Assembly (NCBI GenBank): GCA_021299335.1
Contig: JAJTGF010000010.1
Coordinates: 1 to 34,503 of the forward strand
DNA length: 34,503 bases
DNA from: Cryomorphaceae bacterium
Lineage (GTDB): Bacteria; Bacteroidota; Bacteroidia; Flavobacteriales_D; Crocinitomicaceae
Direction of reading: 5' to 3'
The notes below the pieces were generated by a model that worked only from the letters and a program-made list of their open reading frames with translations, was not told the DNA's origin and searched no databases. Position numbers and translations under genes: made by a program. Below are positions 22,675 through 30,860 of this stretch, in pieces (the stretch's first letter is position 1; each line of letters starts with the position of its first letter).

Positions 22675-23355
22675 ATGGAAAACCTACGCAAAGATTGGTC
22701 CGAGATCAAGAGCAACGACAGCTGGTCTATTTTTAAAATTATGGCTGAGTTTGTGGAAGCCTACGACAAAATGGCAAAAGCAGGGCCCTGTATCTCCATC
22801 TTCGGCTCTGCTCGAACCAAATCTGAGCACCACTATTACACGCAAACGGTAGAACTCGCCGAGAAGATCGCAAGAGCTGGCTATGGTGTAATCACCGGCG
22901 GAGGGCCAGGCATCATGGAAGCTGGAAATAAAGGCGCAAAGCAGGGTGGAGGCACTTCAGTGGGGCTCAACATAGATTTACCTTTCGAGCAATTTCACAA
23001 CCAGTACATTGATCGCGATCATTTTTTGGAGTTCGATTATTTCTTTGTCAGAAAGGTGATTTTTGTGAAATATGCCCAAGCATTTGTGATTATGCCCGGA
23101 GGTTTTGGCACTCTTGATGAACTCTTTGAAGCCATTACGCTCATCCAAACCCGCAAAATTGCAAGGAGGCCAATTGTGTTGTTTGGCAGCGCATTTTGGC
23201 AGGGTTTATTCGATTGGGTCAAGCATGTTCAACTGGCAGAAGGGTACATTTCTGAGTCCGATCTCGAGTTGTTTAAAATCACCGACTCTACCGACGAAGC
23301 ATTGCAGTTTATCGAGGACTTCTTCAGTTCTCACGCACTATCTCCAAATTTCTAA
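22675..23355 (+). CDS. LOG family (TIGR00730-type) nucleotide phosphoribohydrolase-like protein
   Basis: 226 residues from the ATG at 22675, 5 nt after the previous stop; an upstream in-frame ATG at 22633 lies inside the cyclotransferase gene. Rossmann-fold LOG protein with I-S-I-F-G-S-A-R (40-47), G-G-G-P-G-I-M-E-A (75-83) and the signature P-G-G-F-G-T-L-D-E (141-149). Family members hydrolyse nucleoside monophosphates to base and ribose phosphate; plant and some bacterial ones release cytokinins. The physiological substrate here is unknown. Last gene of the pheS operon, by spacing. Confidence 0.9.
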   Translation: MENLRKDWSEIKSNDSWSIFKIMAEFVEAYDKMAKAGPCISIFGSARTKSEHHYYTQTVELAEKIARAGYGVITGGGPGIMEAGNKGAKQGGGTSVGLNIDLPFEQFHNQYIDRDHFLEFDYFFVRKVIFVKYAQAFVIMPGGFGTLDELFEAITLIQTRKIARRPIVLFGSAFWQGLFDWVKHVQLAEGYISESDLELFKITDSTDEALQFIEDFFSSHALSPNF

Positions 23356-23385
23356 GCATCTTTGTAATACCTATACCATTTCTTT

Positions 23386-24207
23386 ATGTTGGATAAAATC
23401 AAAAGTACGCTTAGACTGGTGCTTCCATTTATGAAGACCAAACACTTCTGGAAACACTTTGGCTTGGTGATTTTATTTTATTTGGTGATGGTTTTTGCCA
23501 CCATCCTTTACCTCGATTTTGCCACTAACCACGGCGAGAAAATCGCCGTCCCTAATCTAGTGGGTATGTCTGGTGAAAAAGCCAAAAAACGCATCGAAAG
23601 TTTGGACCTCACCTACCAAATTCTGGACAGCATATACGACCCCAAATTGCCTGAGGGCACTGTTGTCGAACAACTCGTCGAACCTACCTCACTTTCGCAG
23701 GTGTATGTCAAGTCTGGCCGCATCATCGGGCTCCGACTCTCCAAGAAAAGTCAGTTGGTCGAGATGCCAAGTTTGTTGCACAAACAAATTCAGTTTGCCC
23801 AAAGTATTCTAGAACAGCGCGGTTTGCGTTTCATTATTCAGTATCAACCTACGGCAGAAGCCAATGGATCTGTTCTAGACCAACGCTACAAAGGCCGACG
23901 CATCAAAGAGGGCGAGCGCCTTCCAATTGGGGCAGTCGTTACTTTAATTGTGGGTCAGAACGACGAAGGCGAACCAATTGCCTTGCCTAATTTATTGGGT
24001 CTGACTATGTCTGAAGCACGTTACATTTTTGATACGCTAGGGGTGAGTAGTTATTCTTTTATTTGCCCAGATTGCTTGACTAGTCAAGATTCTGCAGTGG
24101 CCCGAATTTTTTCACAATCTCCAGAATATATTGAAGGAACTACCGTTTTTAAGTCCACACAGTTTATCCTTTCGATGGAAAAAGGAGGAGACGGACAAAA
24201 CCCCTAA
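23386..24207 (+). CDS. PASTA-domain membrane protein
   Basis: 273 residues from the ATG at 23386; an internal ATG at residue 16 (M-K-T-K-H-F-W) is a possible alternative. One membrane segment is at about residues 25-45 (L-V-I-L-F-Y-L-V-M-V). Three PASTA-like repeats follow: I-A-V-P-N-L-V-G-M-S-G-E-K-A (near 53), V-E-M-P-S-L-L-H-K-Q (near 124) and I-A-L-P-N-L-L-G-L-T (near 197). PASTA domains bind peptidoglycan fragments or stems; here there is no kinase or transpeptidase domain, as in other Bacteroidota proteins of this kind. A CATCTTTG (-7-like) box at 23357-23364 suggests a new transcript. Three nt separate it from the following T9SS cargo gene. Confidence 0.88.
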   Translation: MLDKIKSTLRLVLPFMKTKHFWKHFGLVILFYLVMVFATILYLDFATNHGEKIAVPNLVGMSGEKAKKRIESLDLTYQILDSIYDPKLPEGTVVEQLVEPTSLSQVYVKSGRIIGLRLSKKSQLVEMPSLLHKQIQFAQSILEQRGLRFIIQYQPTAEANGSVLDQRYKGRRIKEGERLPIGAVVTLIVGQNDEGEPIALPNLLGLTMSEARYIFDTLGVSSYSFICPDCLTSQDSAVARIFSQSPEYIEGTTVFKSTQFILSMEKGGDGQNP

Positions 24208-24210
24208 ACT

Positions 24211-26433
24211 ATGATGCGCTACGTTTTTACGCTATTTTTTAGTCTGGCTATATCAGCTCTGTGGTCACAAGGGCTTGAATTAGGGCCAATAAGTCGGAAC
24301 TTTGAGCTTTCAAAATCAGAAGGCCAACTAAAAAGTACAGTGAATACCATTGACAGCACCTTTTATTATACTTCAGATACACTAGACCTTCCCTTTTTTG
24401 ACGAATTTTCTACCGATAAATTTCAAAAATACAACGCCCAATTCAACGACCCAGGAGTCAGCTCTACGCTCTATTATCAGCTGCTTGACCCCAATACTTT
24501 GGTTCCTTTTGCAGCCGCACAAACTTTCACTGATCAGGCGACTTTCCGACGCACATTCGATCAGACTACGAGCACATTCACCGACTCTGTTTTCCCGGTT
24601 ACACCTGTTAAAGTCACCGATTTTACAGCCTTCCCCTTGACGTATCAGACCCTCGATCTTTATCCGCCGTATTATATCTACGACACCATCGGTGTGGTCG
24701 ATACGCCAGATACCGTTTGGGTCCAAAATCCCAGTTTTGTACAAGATTCTGCCCGCATCTTTTTTGCAACACTCAATGACCCAACGGCGCTTTGGCTCGA
24801 CGACAACGCTTACCTGAATCGACGGTTTGGCGTTTCGCCCCGTTCGCTGGGTGTTGTTACTTTTGATGGCCTAGATGCCAATGGGTATCCATATGCCATC
24901 GGAACCACCCTTACCAACAACGCAGATTTCTTGCATTCGAAGCCCTTAGATTTGAGTGGTCTCAATGCAGCTGATTCTTTGTATTTCTCCTTTTTGGTTC
25001 AGTCAGAAGGTTGGGGAGATATTCCCGAGGCAACCGACTCCCTGCGCTTAGAATTTTACGCCAAAGACCTCGACCAATGGTTTCACATTTGGGCAATTGC
25101 CGGCGATACCACCGCCCCGTTTAAAGTTATACATATTCCTGTCAAGGATGCCAAGTATTTTAAGAAAGGTTTCCAATTCCGGTTCAGTAATTATGGGGCC
25201 CTATCCGGAGCCCTTGATCATTTTCATATCGACTACGTCCATTTGCGAGCGCAGTCTACAATTGCCGATACATTATTCAAAGATTTTGCTTGGGTATATC
25301 CCATGACTTCGCTCTTACAAGACTACACTGCTGTTCCTTGGGATCATTACAAGAACACCCCCAAGCCCTTCCGCAACGACTTCCCCGTTGCACTGCACAA
25401 CGGCAGCCCAACACCAGAAAACAACCAATTTGCAGGACAGTTTACAATTGATCAAGCAGGAACACAGCTCAATCAATTTTCAATTGCAGGTAGTCAATTA
25501 TCCAATGGCGATTTGAACTATGCGCCCACCACCACCTATTTTTCTACCCACAACATCAGTACCTTCGGCTCTTTTCCGATAAACGGTGGAGGAGACGAGC
25601 AAGCATTCCGAGTCAAAGGTAACCTCAGCGTGCAGTTTCCAAATTTGACGCTCAATGACACCACAAGCTTTTATCAACCCTTTTTCAATTTCTACAGCTA
25701 TGATGACGGTAGCGCCGAAGCAGCGTTTGGTCCAACAGGTGTCCAGTCGCGCTTGGCGGTCGAATACAACGCTTACGAAGCTGATTCGCTTGTTGGCGTT
25801 GCGTTTCATTTTGTGCCTTCCGTCATAGATGTCAGTTCAAAACTATTTTTGATCAGTGTTTGGTCTAATGAAAACGGACACCCCGGCACATTGCTTTACG
25901 AAGACGACGTTTTCTTTCCGAGATCTCCGCTCTATGGCGATGAGCGAGGCATTTTTGTGCCGTACTACTTTGCTGACACGCAAAAAGTAAGTGTCCCGAC
26001 CTCATTTTTTATTGGATGGCGCCAACTCGATGCGGAGCGACTCAACTTAGGACTCGACCGCAATATTGACCATTCAGACAAGGTTCAATATAGCGTTGAC
26101 GGTGGTTTCACATGGTATACCTCCCCGTTTGAAGGATCTGCAATGATACACCCTATTTTTTCAACAGCGCTCGATGCCAGTTTAGGCATAGCAGATCAAG
26201 CAGTGGAGCAAGAAACTTGGGCTGTTTATCCGAATCCAGCTCAGCAAGAATTCGAGGTTGTACTCCCCAAGTCTTATCAAGGCAAACAAATCATCTTATT
26301 TGATGCACTTGGTCAAATCCAAAACACACAGACCAATCCAACATTTGATATCAGCACCTTGCCAAACGGAGTATATTTCTTGCGTTGTGCGCAAAGTAAC
26401 TTGGAAACATTAAAGCTGGTCATCAATCACTAA
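24211..26433 (+). CDS. Large T9SS type A secreted protein
   Basis: 740 residues. Tandem ATG at 24211/24214; either gives a signal peptide (M-R-Y-V-F-T-L-F-F-S-L-A..., ending L-W-S-Q). The middle (~20-660) is beta-rich and aromatic-rich, with a D-L-P-F-F-D-E-F near residue 60. I recognise no enzyme or binding domain. The last ~75 residues are a type A T9SS sorting domain: V-Y-P-N-P-A-Q-Q-E-F, I-I-L-F-D-A-L-G-Q, F-D-I-S-T-L-P-N-G-V-Y-F-L-R, closing K-L-V-I. Its stop overlaps the rluD start by one base (TAATG), and it follows the PASTA gene by 3 nt, so a secreted protein is translationally linked to two housekeeping genes. Function unknown. Confidence 0.88.
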   Translation: MMRYVFTLFFSLAISALWSQGLELGPISRNFELSKSEGQLKSTVNTIDSTFYYTSDTLDLPFFDEFSTDKFQKYNAQFNDPGVSSTLYYQLLDPNTLVPFAAAQTFTDQATFRRTFDQTTSTFTDSVFPVTPVKVTDFTAFPLTYQTLDLYPPYYIYDTIGVVDTPDTVWVQNPSFVQDSARIFFATLNDPTALWLDDNAYLNRRFGVSPRSLGVVTFDGLDANGYPYAIGTTLTNNADFLHSKPLDLSGLNAADSLYFSFLVQSEGWGDIPEATDSLRLEFYAKDLDQWFHIWAIAGDTTAPFKVIHIPVKDAKYFKKGFQFRFSNYGALSGALDHFHIDYVHLRAQSTIADTLFKDFAWVYPMTSLLQDYTAVPWDHYKNTPKPFRNDFPVALHNGSPTPENNQFAGQFTIDQAGTQLNQFSIAGSQLSNGDLNYAPTTTYFSTHNISTFGSFPINGGGDEQAFRVKGNLSVQFPNLTLNDTTSFYQPFFNFYSYDDGSAEAAFGPTGVQSRLAVEYNAYEADSLVGVAFHFVPSVIDVSSKLFLISVWSNENGHPGTLLYEDDVFFPRSPLYGDERGIFVPYYFADTQKVSVPTSFFIGWRQLDAERLNLGLDRNIDHSDKVQYSVDGGFTWYTSPFEGSAMIHPIFSTALDASLGIADQAVEQETWAVYPNPAQQEFEVVLPKSYQGKQIILFDALGQIQNTQTNPTFDISTLPNGVYFLRCAQSNLETLKLVINH

Positions 26434-27467
26434 TGAGCGAAGAAAATCTAGAAATTGAAGTAGAAGAGGCCGACCTTTTTGAACACCATCGGTTCAAGGC
26501 AGATCCAGGTCAGGAAGTTATTCGCATCGATAAATTTTTATTGGATCGAATGGCTGACACCTCTCGCAACAAAATTCAGGTGGCTGCCAAAAATGGCAAT
26601 ATTCATGTGAATGGGCAGGCGGTTAAACAAAATTACCGCGTCAAACCCGGCGACGAAGTTGCCATTGTATTGCCTTATCCAGTTCGAGAAATTGAATTGA
26701 TTGCCCAAGACATTCCCATCGAAATTGCCTACGAAGACGAAGATTTATTGGTGGTCAACAAGCCTTCAAATATGGTTGTTCACCCAGGCTACGGCAATTA
26801 TTCCGGAACGCTTGTCAATGCTTTAGTCTTTCATTTTGATCACCTCCCGACGCGCCCTAAAGATTATTTTGGTCGTCCGGGTTTGGTACATCGCATAGAC
26901 AAACACACCACCGGTTTGTTGGTCATTGCCAAAACGGAAAACGCACTCAACGATCTCGCCAAACAATTTTATGATCGCTCTACTGAAAGGCGCTATTACG
27001 CACTCGTTTGGGGAGATCTCAGCGAAGATGGCACCATTACCGGGCACATAGGCAGATCCCTCAAGAACCGCAAAGTGATGACTGTTTTCCCAGACGGCGC
27101 CTATGGAAAACCGGCAATTACACACTACAAAGTTTTGGAGCGTTTTGGCTACGTAACTTTAGTTGAATGCAAACTTGAGACGGGCCGTACCCATCAAATT
27201 CGAGCGCACATGCAATACATTGGACATCCTTTGTTCAATGATTTAGAATACGGCGGAGACCGCATCCTCAAGGGGACTAAATCAACGGCCTATGAAAAAT
27301 TTATGACCAATAATTTTGCATTGCTTCCCGGCCAAGCGCTTCACGCTAAAACACTTGGTTTTGTTCAGCCTCGAACCAAAGAGTATTTGGAGTTTGATTC
27401 TGAGCTACCCCAAGGTTTTCAACGCTTATTAGAACGCTGGAGAACCTATTGTTCGGATTTTAAATAA
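26433..27467 (+). CDS. rluD: RluA-family 23S rRNA pseudouridine synthase, RluD-like
   Basis: 344 residues. Converts uridines to pseudouridine in 23S rRNA (RluD sites 1911/1915/1917 in E. coli; the target here is inferred). An S4 RNA-binding domain is at about 28-90 (R-I-D-K-F-L...I-H-V-N-G). The catalytic core has G-L-V-H-R-I-D-K-H-T-T-G-L-L-V with the nucleophile Asp156, then L-E-T-G-R-T-H-Q-I-R-A-H and Q-A-L-H-A. All hallmark residues are present. The acidic N-terminal ~25 residues are an extension before S4. Translationally coupled (TAATG) to the T9SS cargo. Confidence 0.93.
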   Translation: MSEENLEIEVEEADLFEHHRFKADPGQEVIRIDKFLLDRMADTSRNKIQVAAKNGNIHVNGQAVKQNYRVKPGDEVAIVLPYPVREIELIAQDIPIEIAYEDEDLLVVNKPSNMVVHPGYGNYSGTLVNALVFHFDHLPTRPKDYFGRPGLVHRIDKHTTGLLVIAKTENALNDLAKQFYDRSTERRYYALVWGDLSEDGTITGHIGRSLKNRKVMTVFPDGAYGKPAITHYKVLERFGYVTLVECKLETGRTHQIRAHMQYIGHPLFNDLEYGGDRILKGTKSTAYEKFMTNNFALLPGQALHAKTLGFVQPRTKEYLEFDSELPQGFQRLLERWRTYCSDFK

Positions 27468-27475
27468 AATTTCTC

Positions 27476-27483
27476 TATTTTTG
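27476..27483 (+). promoter_or_regulatory. -7 promoter box for the PorE-like gene
   Basis: TATTTTTG, a perfect TAnnTTTG, 37 nt before the ATG at 27521. It is one of the longer leaders in the window. No TTTG is visible at the expected -33 distance. Confidence 0.45.
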
Positions 27484-27520
27484 CTTTCCTTAGTATGGTA
27501 CCAAGCTAAAACTACGCTTT

Positions 27521-29662
27521 ATGAAACACCTATTCATCGCTGCTATTTTAACAATTTGCTCGGCATCGGTCAGCTTTTCACAAACCGCCCCCGATCCAAA
27601 ATTTGTGCGTGAAGCCAACGAAGTCTTTATCTCAGGAAACTATTTTGAAGCAATCAATGTTTGTCAAGATGCCTACAAAAAACTAGGCGCCCGCGGCTCA
27701 TTGCGTCAAAAAGGGGACATGGCCTTTAAAGTGGCAGAATCTTATCGCTCACTTGAAATCTACGACAAAGCAAACGATTGGTACGGCACTTGTATCGAAC
27801 TCAAATATTTTGATGTAGTCCCTGAAGTATATTACTACAAAGGCGACATGCAACGCATGATGAAAGACTTCGACAACGCCATTAAAAGCTACCGCGAGTA
27901 CAAGCGTATTGCTCCCAAATCGCGCACTACTGAAGTAGATGGTGCCATCATGGCATGTGAAAAATACAAAGATTTCGACGAGTTTGAAACTTCTAAATTG
28001 GTCGTCAAACCAGAGGCAAAAATCAATACCAAGCAAATGGACATGGCGCCTTCTTTCATGGACAAAAAAGGCAAAGTCATTGTGTTTAGTTCTTCTCGCG
28101 ACGAGAGCACTGGCGCACAAAGAGACCCTATCTCAGGTGAAAAATACATGGACCTCTACATCGCCGAATACGACGTCAATGGCAACCCAACAAACGTAAA
28201 GTCTTTAGATACAAAAGGCGTGGTCAATACCACTCAAAACGAAGGTTCAGCCGTTTTTGACTCAAAGCGCAAAGCCATATACTTCACGCGTTGCCCCAAT
28301 GCCGAAAAAATGGACCTTGGTTGCGAGATATGGACAGCCAGCATGAGCGGTCAAGATTTCGATGATCCTCGCAAAATTTCATTGACCGTTTCCGATACCA
28401 TTTCAGTTGGTCATCCATGTCTGTCTCCAGACGACCAAATGCTCATTTTTGCCTCAGACATGCGCGTGAGCCCGAACGGCGAGAAATCATTCGGAGGCCG
28501 CGACCTCTGGTATGTCAACTTCGACAAGCGCAGCAAAACTTGGGATTCCATCCCACACAACATGGGCGCAATGTTTAATACAGCTGGTAACGAACTGTTC
28601 CCATCTATCGGACCAAATGGCCAACTCTATTTTGCATCTGACGGCTTGCCAGGAATCGGAGGTCTTGACCTCTTTGTTGCGGAGCAAGTTGCGGGTGAAA
28701 ACAAATGGACTGCCGTTAAAAATATGGGCTACCCGTTCAACTCACAAGGAAACGATTACGCAATGGCTGACTTCGATGGCAAGTCAGGTTTCTTTACTTC
28801 AGAGCGCAAAACCACCAGCAATCAGGAATACGCACCCGAAATTTGGAGCTTTACAACGCCTCCAAACCTTTTCGATTTGCGCGTAACTATTTATGAGTCT
28901 GGTAAAAAATCGAAAAAAATCGAAGGTGCTAAAGTTTACGTGACCGTTTCTGACGGCACGAGCTGGGAAGGCGTAACCGACGCGAAAGGAAAAATTATCT
29001 GGAAAGAGCGTCCGGACAAAAAAGGTCGTTACATTCTAGCAGGTAAAGAATACACGCTCAAAGCTGAGAAAGAAGGCTACTACGAAGACAAAAAAGGAGC
29101 AAAGATCTCGACCTTAGGTTTGGAGCAAAGCCAAAGCTTTTTAATCGAGATGCCTTTATTGCCAGTTGGTATCATCCGCACCCCAGAAGTGCGTTACGTA
29201 TTCGACCAGTGGGTGTTCATCAACGACGCCACTTGTATGTCCCTAGACTCCTTGAAGTTCTTGGACAGCATGCTCAAAGAATACCCTAACATCACCATCG
29301 ACCTCTTCTCTCATACAGATGCGCGCGGTGGAGACGTTCGCAATCAAATGTTGTCTGAAAACCGTGCAAAAGCTGTATACAAGCATTTGGTCGAAACTTG
29401 TGGCATTGACCCAAGACGTATTCGCCCTATTGGTCGTGGTGAGTCAGAACCAGCTACTTGGGTAGACGAAACAGGAAAAACAGTCTTGCTCACACCAGAA
29501 TACATCGAGCAATTTAAAACCACAGACAAAGCGAAGTACGAAATGCTTCATACGATCAACCGCCGTACTACTGCTAAAATCACCAGTACAACCTTTGATC
29601 CCAATACAGCCCCACCGGCTGATCCAGAATACCGCAAGTTTAAACAACTTCCAAGATTATAG
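27521..29662 (+). CDS. PorE-like TPR/PD40/OmpA-domain envelope protein
   Basis: 713 residues. Signal peptide ends near residue 20 (S-F-S-Q). Domain order: TPR-type helices (~25-150); PD40/WD40-like propeller (~170-450) with blades such as A-P-S-F-M, G-S-A-V-F, H-P-C-L-S-P-D-D-Q-M-L-I-F-A-S-D, F-P-S-I-G-P-N-G-Q-L-Y-F-A-S-D and G-G-R-D-L-W; a carboxypeptidase-regulatory-like beta domain (~452-545); and a C-terminal OmpA domain (~555-690) with S-H-T-D-A-R-G (Asp600) and L-S-E-N-R-A (Arg615), the residues that bind diaminopimelate in peptidoglycan. This order matches PorE of the type IX secretion system. There is no proper lipobox (L-T-I-C), so it is probably a soluble or OM-associated periplasmic protein. 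Several paralogues of this architecture exist in Bacteroidota, so PorE itself is not proven. Codon use looks biased to C-ending codons, suggesting high expression. Confidence 0.85.
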   Translation: MKHLFIAAILTICSASVSFSQTAPDPKFVREANEVFISGNYFEAINVCQDAYKKLGARGSLRQKGDMAFKVAESYRSLEIYDKANDWYGTCIELKYFDVVPEVYYYKGDMQRMMKDFDNAIKSYREYKRIAPKSRTTEVDGAIMACEKYKDFDEFETSKLVVKPEAKINTKQMDMAPSFMDKKGKVIVFSSSRDESTGAQRDPISGEKYMDLYIAEYDVNGNPTNVKSLDTKGVVNTTQNEGSAVFDSKRKAIYFTRCPNAEKMDLGCEIWTASMSGQDFDDPRKISLTVSDTISVGHPCLSPDDQMLIFASDMRVSPNGEKSFGGRDLWYVNFDKRSKTWDSIPHNMGAMFNTAGNELFPSIGPNGQLYFASDGLPGIGGLDLFVAEQVAGENKWTAVKNMGYPFNSQGNDYAMADFDGKSGFFTSERKTTSNQEYAPEIWSFTTPPNLFDLRVTIYESGKKSKKIEGAKVYVTVSDGTSWEGVTDAKGKIIWKERPDKKGRYILAGKEYTLKAEKEGYYEDKKGAKISTLGLEQSQSFLIEMPLLPVGIIRTPEVRYVFDQWVFINDATCMSLDSLKFLDSMLKEYPNITIDLFSHTDARGGDVRNQMLSENRAKAVYKHLVETCGIDPRRIRPIGRGESEPATWVDETGKTVLLTPEYIEQFKTTDKAKYEMLHTINRRTTAKITSTTFDPNTAPPADPEYRKFKQLPRL

Positions 29663-29666
29663 AAAG

Positions 29667-29694
29667 AAAGGCGTCGGAAGGCGCCTTTTGTTTT
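29667..29694 (+). terminator. Intrinsic terminator after the PorE-like gene
   Basis: Stem AAAGGCG (29667-29673) / CGCCTTT (29682-29688), 8-nt loop, followed by a T-rich TGTTTT. It starts 4 nt after the stop codon. Its T-tract also forms TTGTTTTG, a near -7 box, 4 nt before the next ATG. Confidence 0.8.
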
Positions 29695-29699
29695 GAGCC

Positions 29700-29939
29700 A
29701 TGAGACGACTTCTCCAAAAAATAGTATTCTTCTTTGAACTCCAATCTTTTGGCGTATGCGAGTGGTGGGCGCGCCGCTTGGGTATCCGAACCAACAAAGT
29801 GAGACTCGGGTTCATTTACCTCAGTTTTATTGGCTTGGGTTCGCCGGTTTTACTTTACCTCATCATGGCCTGGATCCTCGAACACAAACATTATTTTAAA
29901 TTTCAAGCCAAGCGCAAACAATCTATCTGGGATTTATGA
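29700..29939 (+). CDS. PspC-domain small membrane protein
   Basis: 79 residues. It matches the short Bacteroidota PspC-type proteins: G-V-C-E-W-W-A-R-R-L-G-I-R-T-N-K-V-R-L-G-F-I-Y-L-S-F, then a membrane segment G-L-G-S-P-V-L-L-Y-L-I-M-A-W-I-L, then a basic tail. PspC proteins take part in envelope-stress responses in Proteobacteria; the Bacteroidota role is not established. It follows the terminator by a few nt, so its own transcript probably starts near the ATG. The stop overlaps the next gene by ATGA. Confidence 0.88.
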   Translation: MRRLLQKIVFFFELQSFGVCEWWARRLGIRTNKVRLGFIYLSFIGLGSPVLLYLIMAWILEHKHYFKFQAKRKQSIWDL

Positions 29940-30820
29940 AAGTGCTCATTACCGGCAGCAATGGTCTTTTGGGCCAAAAATTAGTCGATCTCTGCCTGCT
30001 CAATCAAATCGATTTTTTAGCAACTTCAAGCGGAGCAAAACGCTATTCTAAGTGCCCGAATTCGGCTTATGCAACGTTAGATATCACCGACGAACAGAAC
30101 ATTATTGAAGTGCTGGATGCCTATCAACCAACGCACCTCATTCACACCGCTGCCATGACCAACGTCGATCAGTGCGAGCTGCACCCGGAGGCCTGTGATT
30201 TAGTGAACCGACAGGCCGTCCTGATGTTGGCTAAATACTGTCAGCAGCATCAAATTCATTTTCAGTTGCTATCGACTGATTTTGTGTTTGATGGCTTAGC
30301 GGGGCCGTATTCTGAAGAAGACCAACCCAATCCGTTGAGTGTCTACGCGCGCTCCAAAGTCGAGGCTGAGCAGATCGTTAAATCACTTCAGGGCCTGAGT
30401 TATTCGATTGTCAGAACCATAATTGTGTACGGCCAAGGAGAAAACCTCTCTCGCTCAAATCTGATCCTTTGGGCAAAACAAGCACTTGAAAGAGGAACCC
30501 CTTTACAACTAGTCGATGATCAGTTTCGCGCCCCCACATGGGCCGACGACCTCGCGTGGGCCTGTTTGCGCATCTGTGAATTGGCTAAGGAGGGCATCTT
30601 TCATATTTGTGGTCCGGAAGTCCTTGCCATCGATCAGATCGTTGCCCGCGTGGCTGCTTTTTACAATCTTCCCATGCATGAGGTCACTAAGCTCAGTAGT
30701 GAAAGTTTGCAGCAGCCTGCTCAACGCCCCCCTCGCACAGGCTTTGTACTAGACAAAGCCAGGACAGTTCTCGGCTATGAACCGCATACCCTCGAGCAAA
30801 CATTTGCGCTTTTGCAATAG
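29936..30820 (+). CDS. RmlD-like dTDP-4-dehydrorhamnose reductase family protein (SDR)
   Basis: 294 residues. Extended SDR with NAD(P)-binding G-S-N-G-L-L-G-Q-K-L (residues 7-16), H-T-A-A-M-T-N-V-D-Q-C-E, L-S-T-D-F-V-F-D-G (135-143), the catalytic Y-A-R-S-K (Tyr-x-x-x-Lys) and the C-terminal R-P-P-R-T-G-F-V-L-D. Resembles RmlD, the last enzyme of dTDP-L-rhamnose synthesis, but rmlA, rmlB and rmlC are not present, so its substrate is uncertain; Bacteroidota encode many similar stand-alone reductases. ATG overlaps the PspC gene stop (ATGA). Confidence 0.85.
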   Translation: MKVLITGSNGLLGQKLVDLCLLNQIDFLATSSGAKRYSKCPNSAYATLDITDEQNIIEVLDAYQPTHLIHTAAMTNVDQCELHPEACDLVNRQAVLMLAKYCQQHQIHFQLLSTDFVFDGLAGPYSEEDQPNPLSVYARSKVEAEQIVKSLQGLSYSIVRTIIVYGQGENLSRSNLILWAKQALERGTPLQLVDDQFRAPTWADDLAWACLRICELAKEGIFHICGPEVLAIDQIVARVAAFYNLPMHEVTKLSSESLQQPAQRPPRTGFVLDKARTVLGYEPHTLEQTFALLQ

Positions 30821-30839
30821 AGAAAAAAATTTATCTTTA
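30811..30839 (+). promoter_or_regulatory. Promoter for the permease pair
   Basis: TTTG (30811-30814, within the end of the reductase gene), 17-nt spacer, then TATCTTTA (30832-30839), one mismatch from TAnnTTTG. The -7 box ends 21 nt before the ATG at 30861. Confidence 0.5.
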
Positions 30840-30860
30840 CCTACCTAAAAAAAACGAACT

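Noticed and set aside
27521-27590. Lipoprotein signal in the PorE-like protein (Cys at residue 13)
   Set aside because: L-T-I-C has Ile before Cys, which does not fit a lipobox, and a normal cleavage site follows at S-F-S-Q.
28512-28886. 124-codon frame inside the PorE-like gene
   Set aside because: Shadow of a strongly codon-biased gene; no initiation context.
29936-30820. dTDP-rhamnose biosynthesis cluster
   Set aside because: Only one RmlD-like reductase is present with no other rml genes, so no pathway can be claimed.
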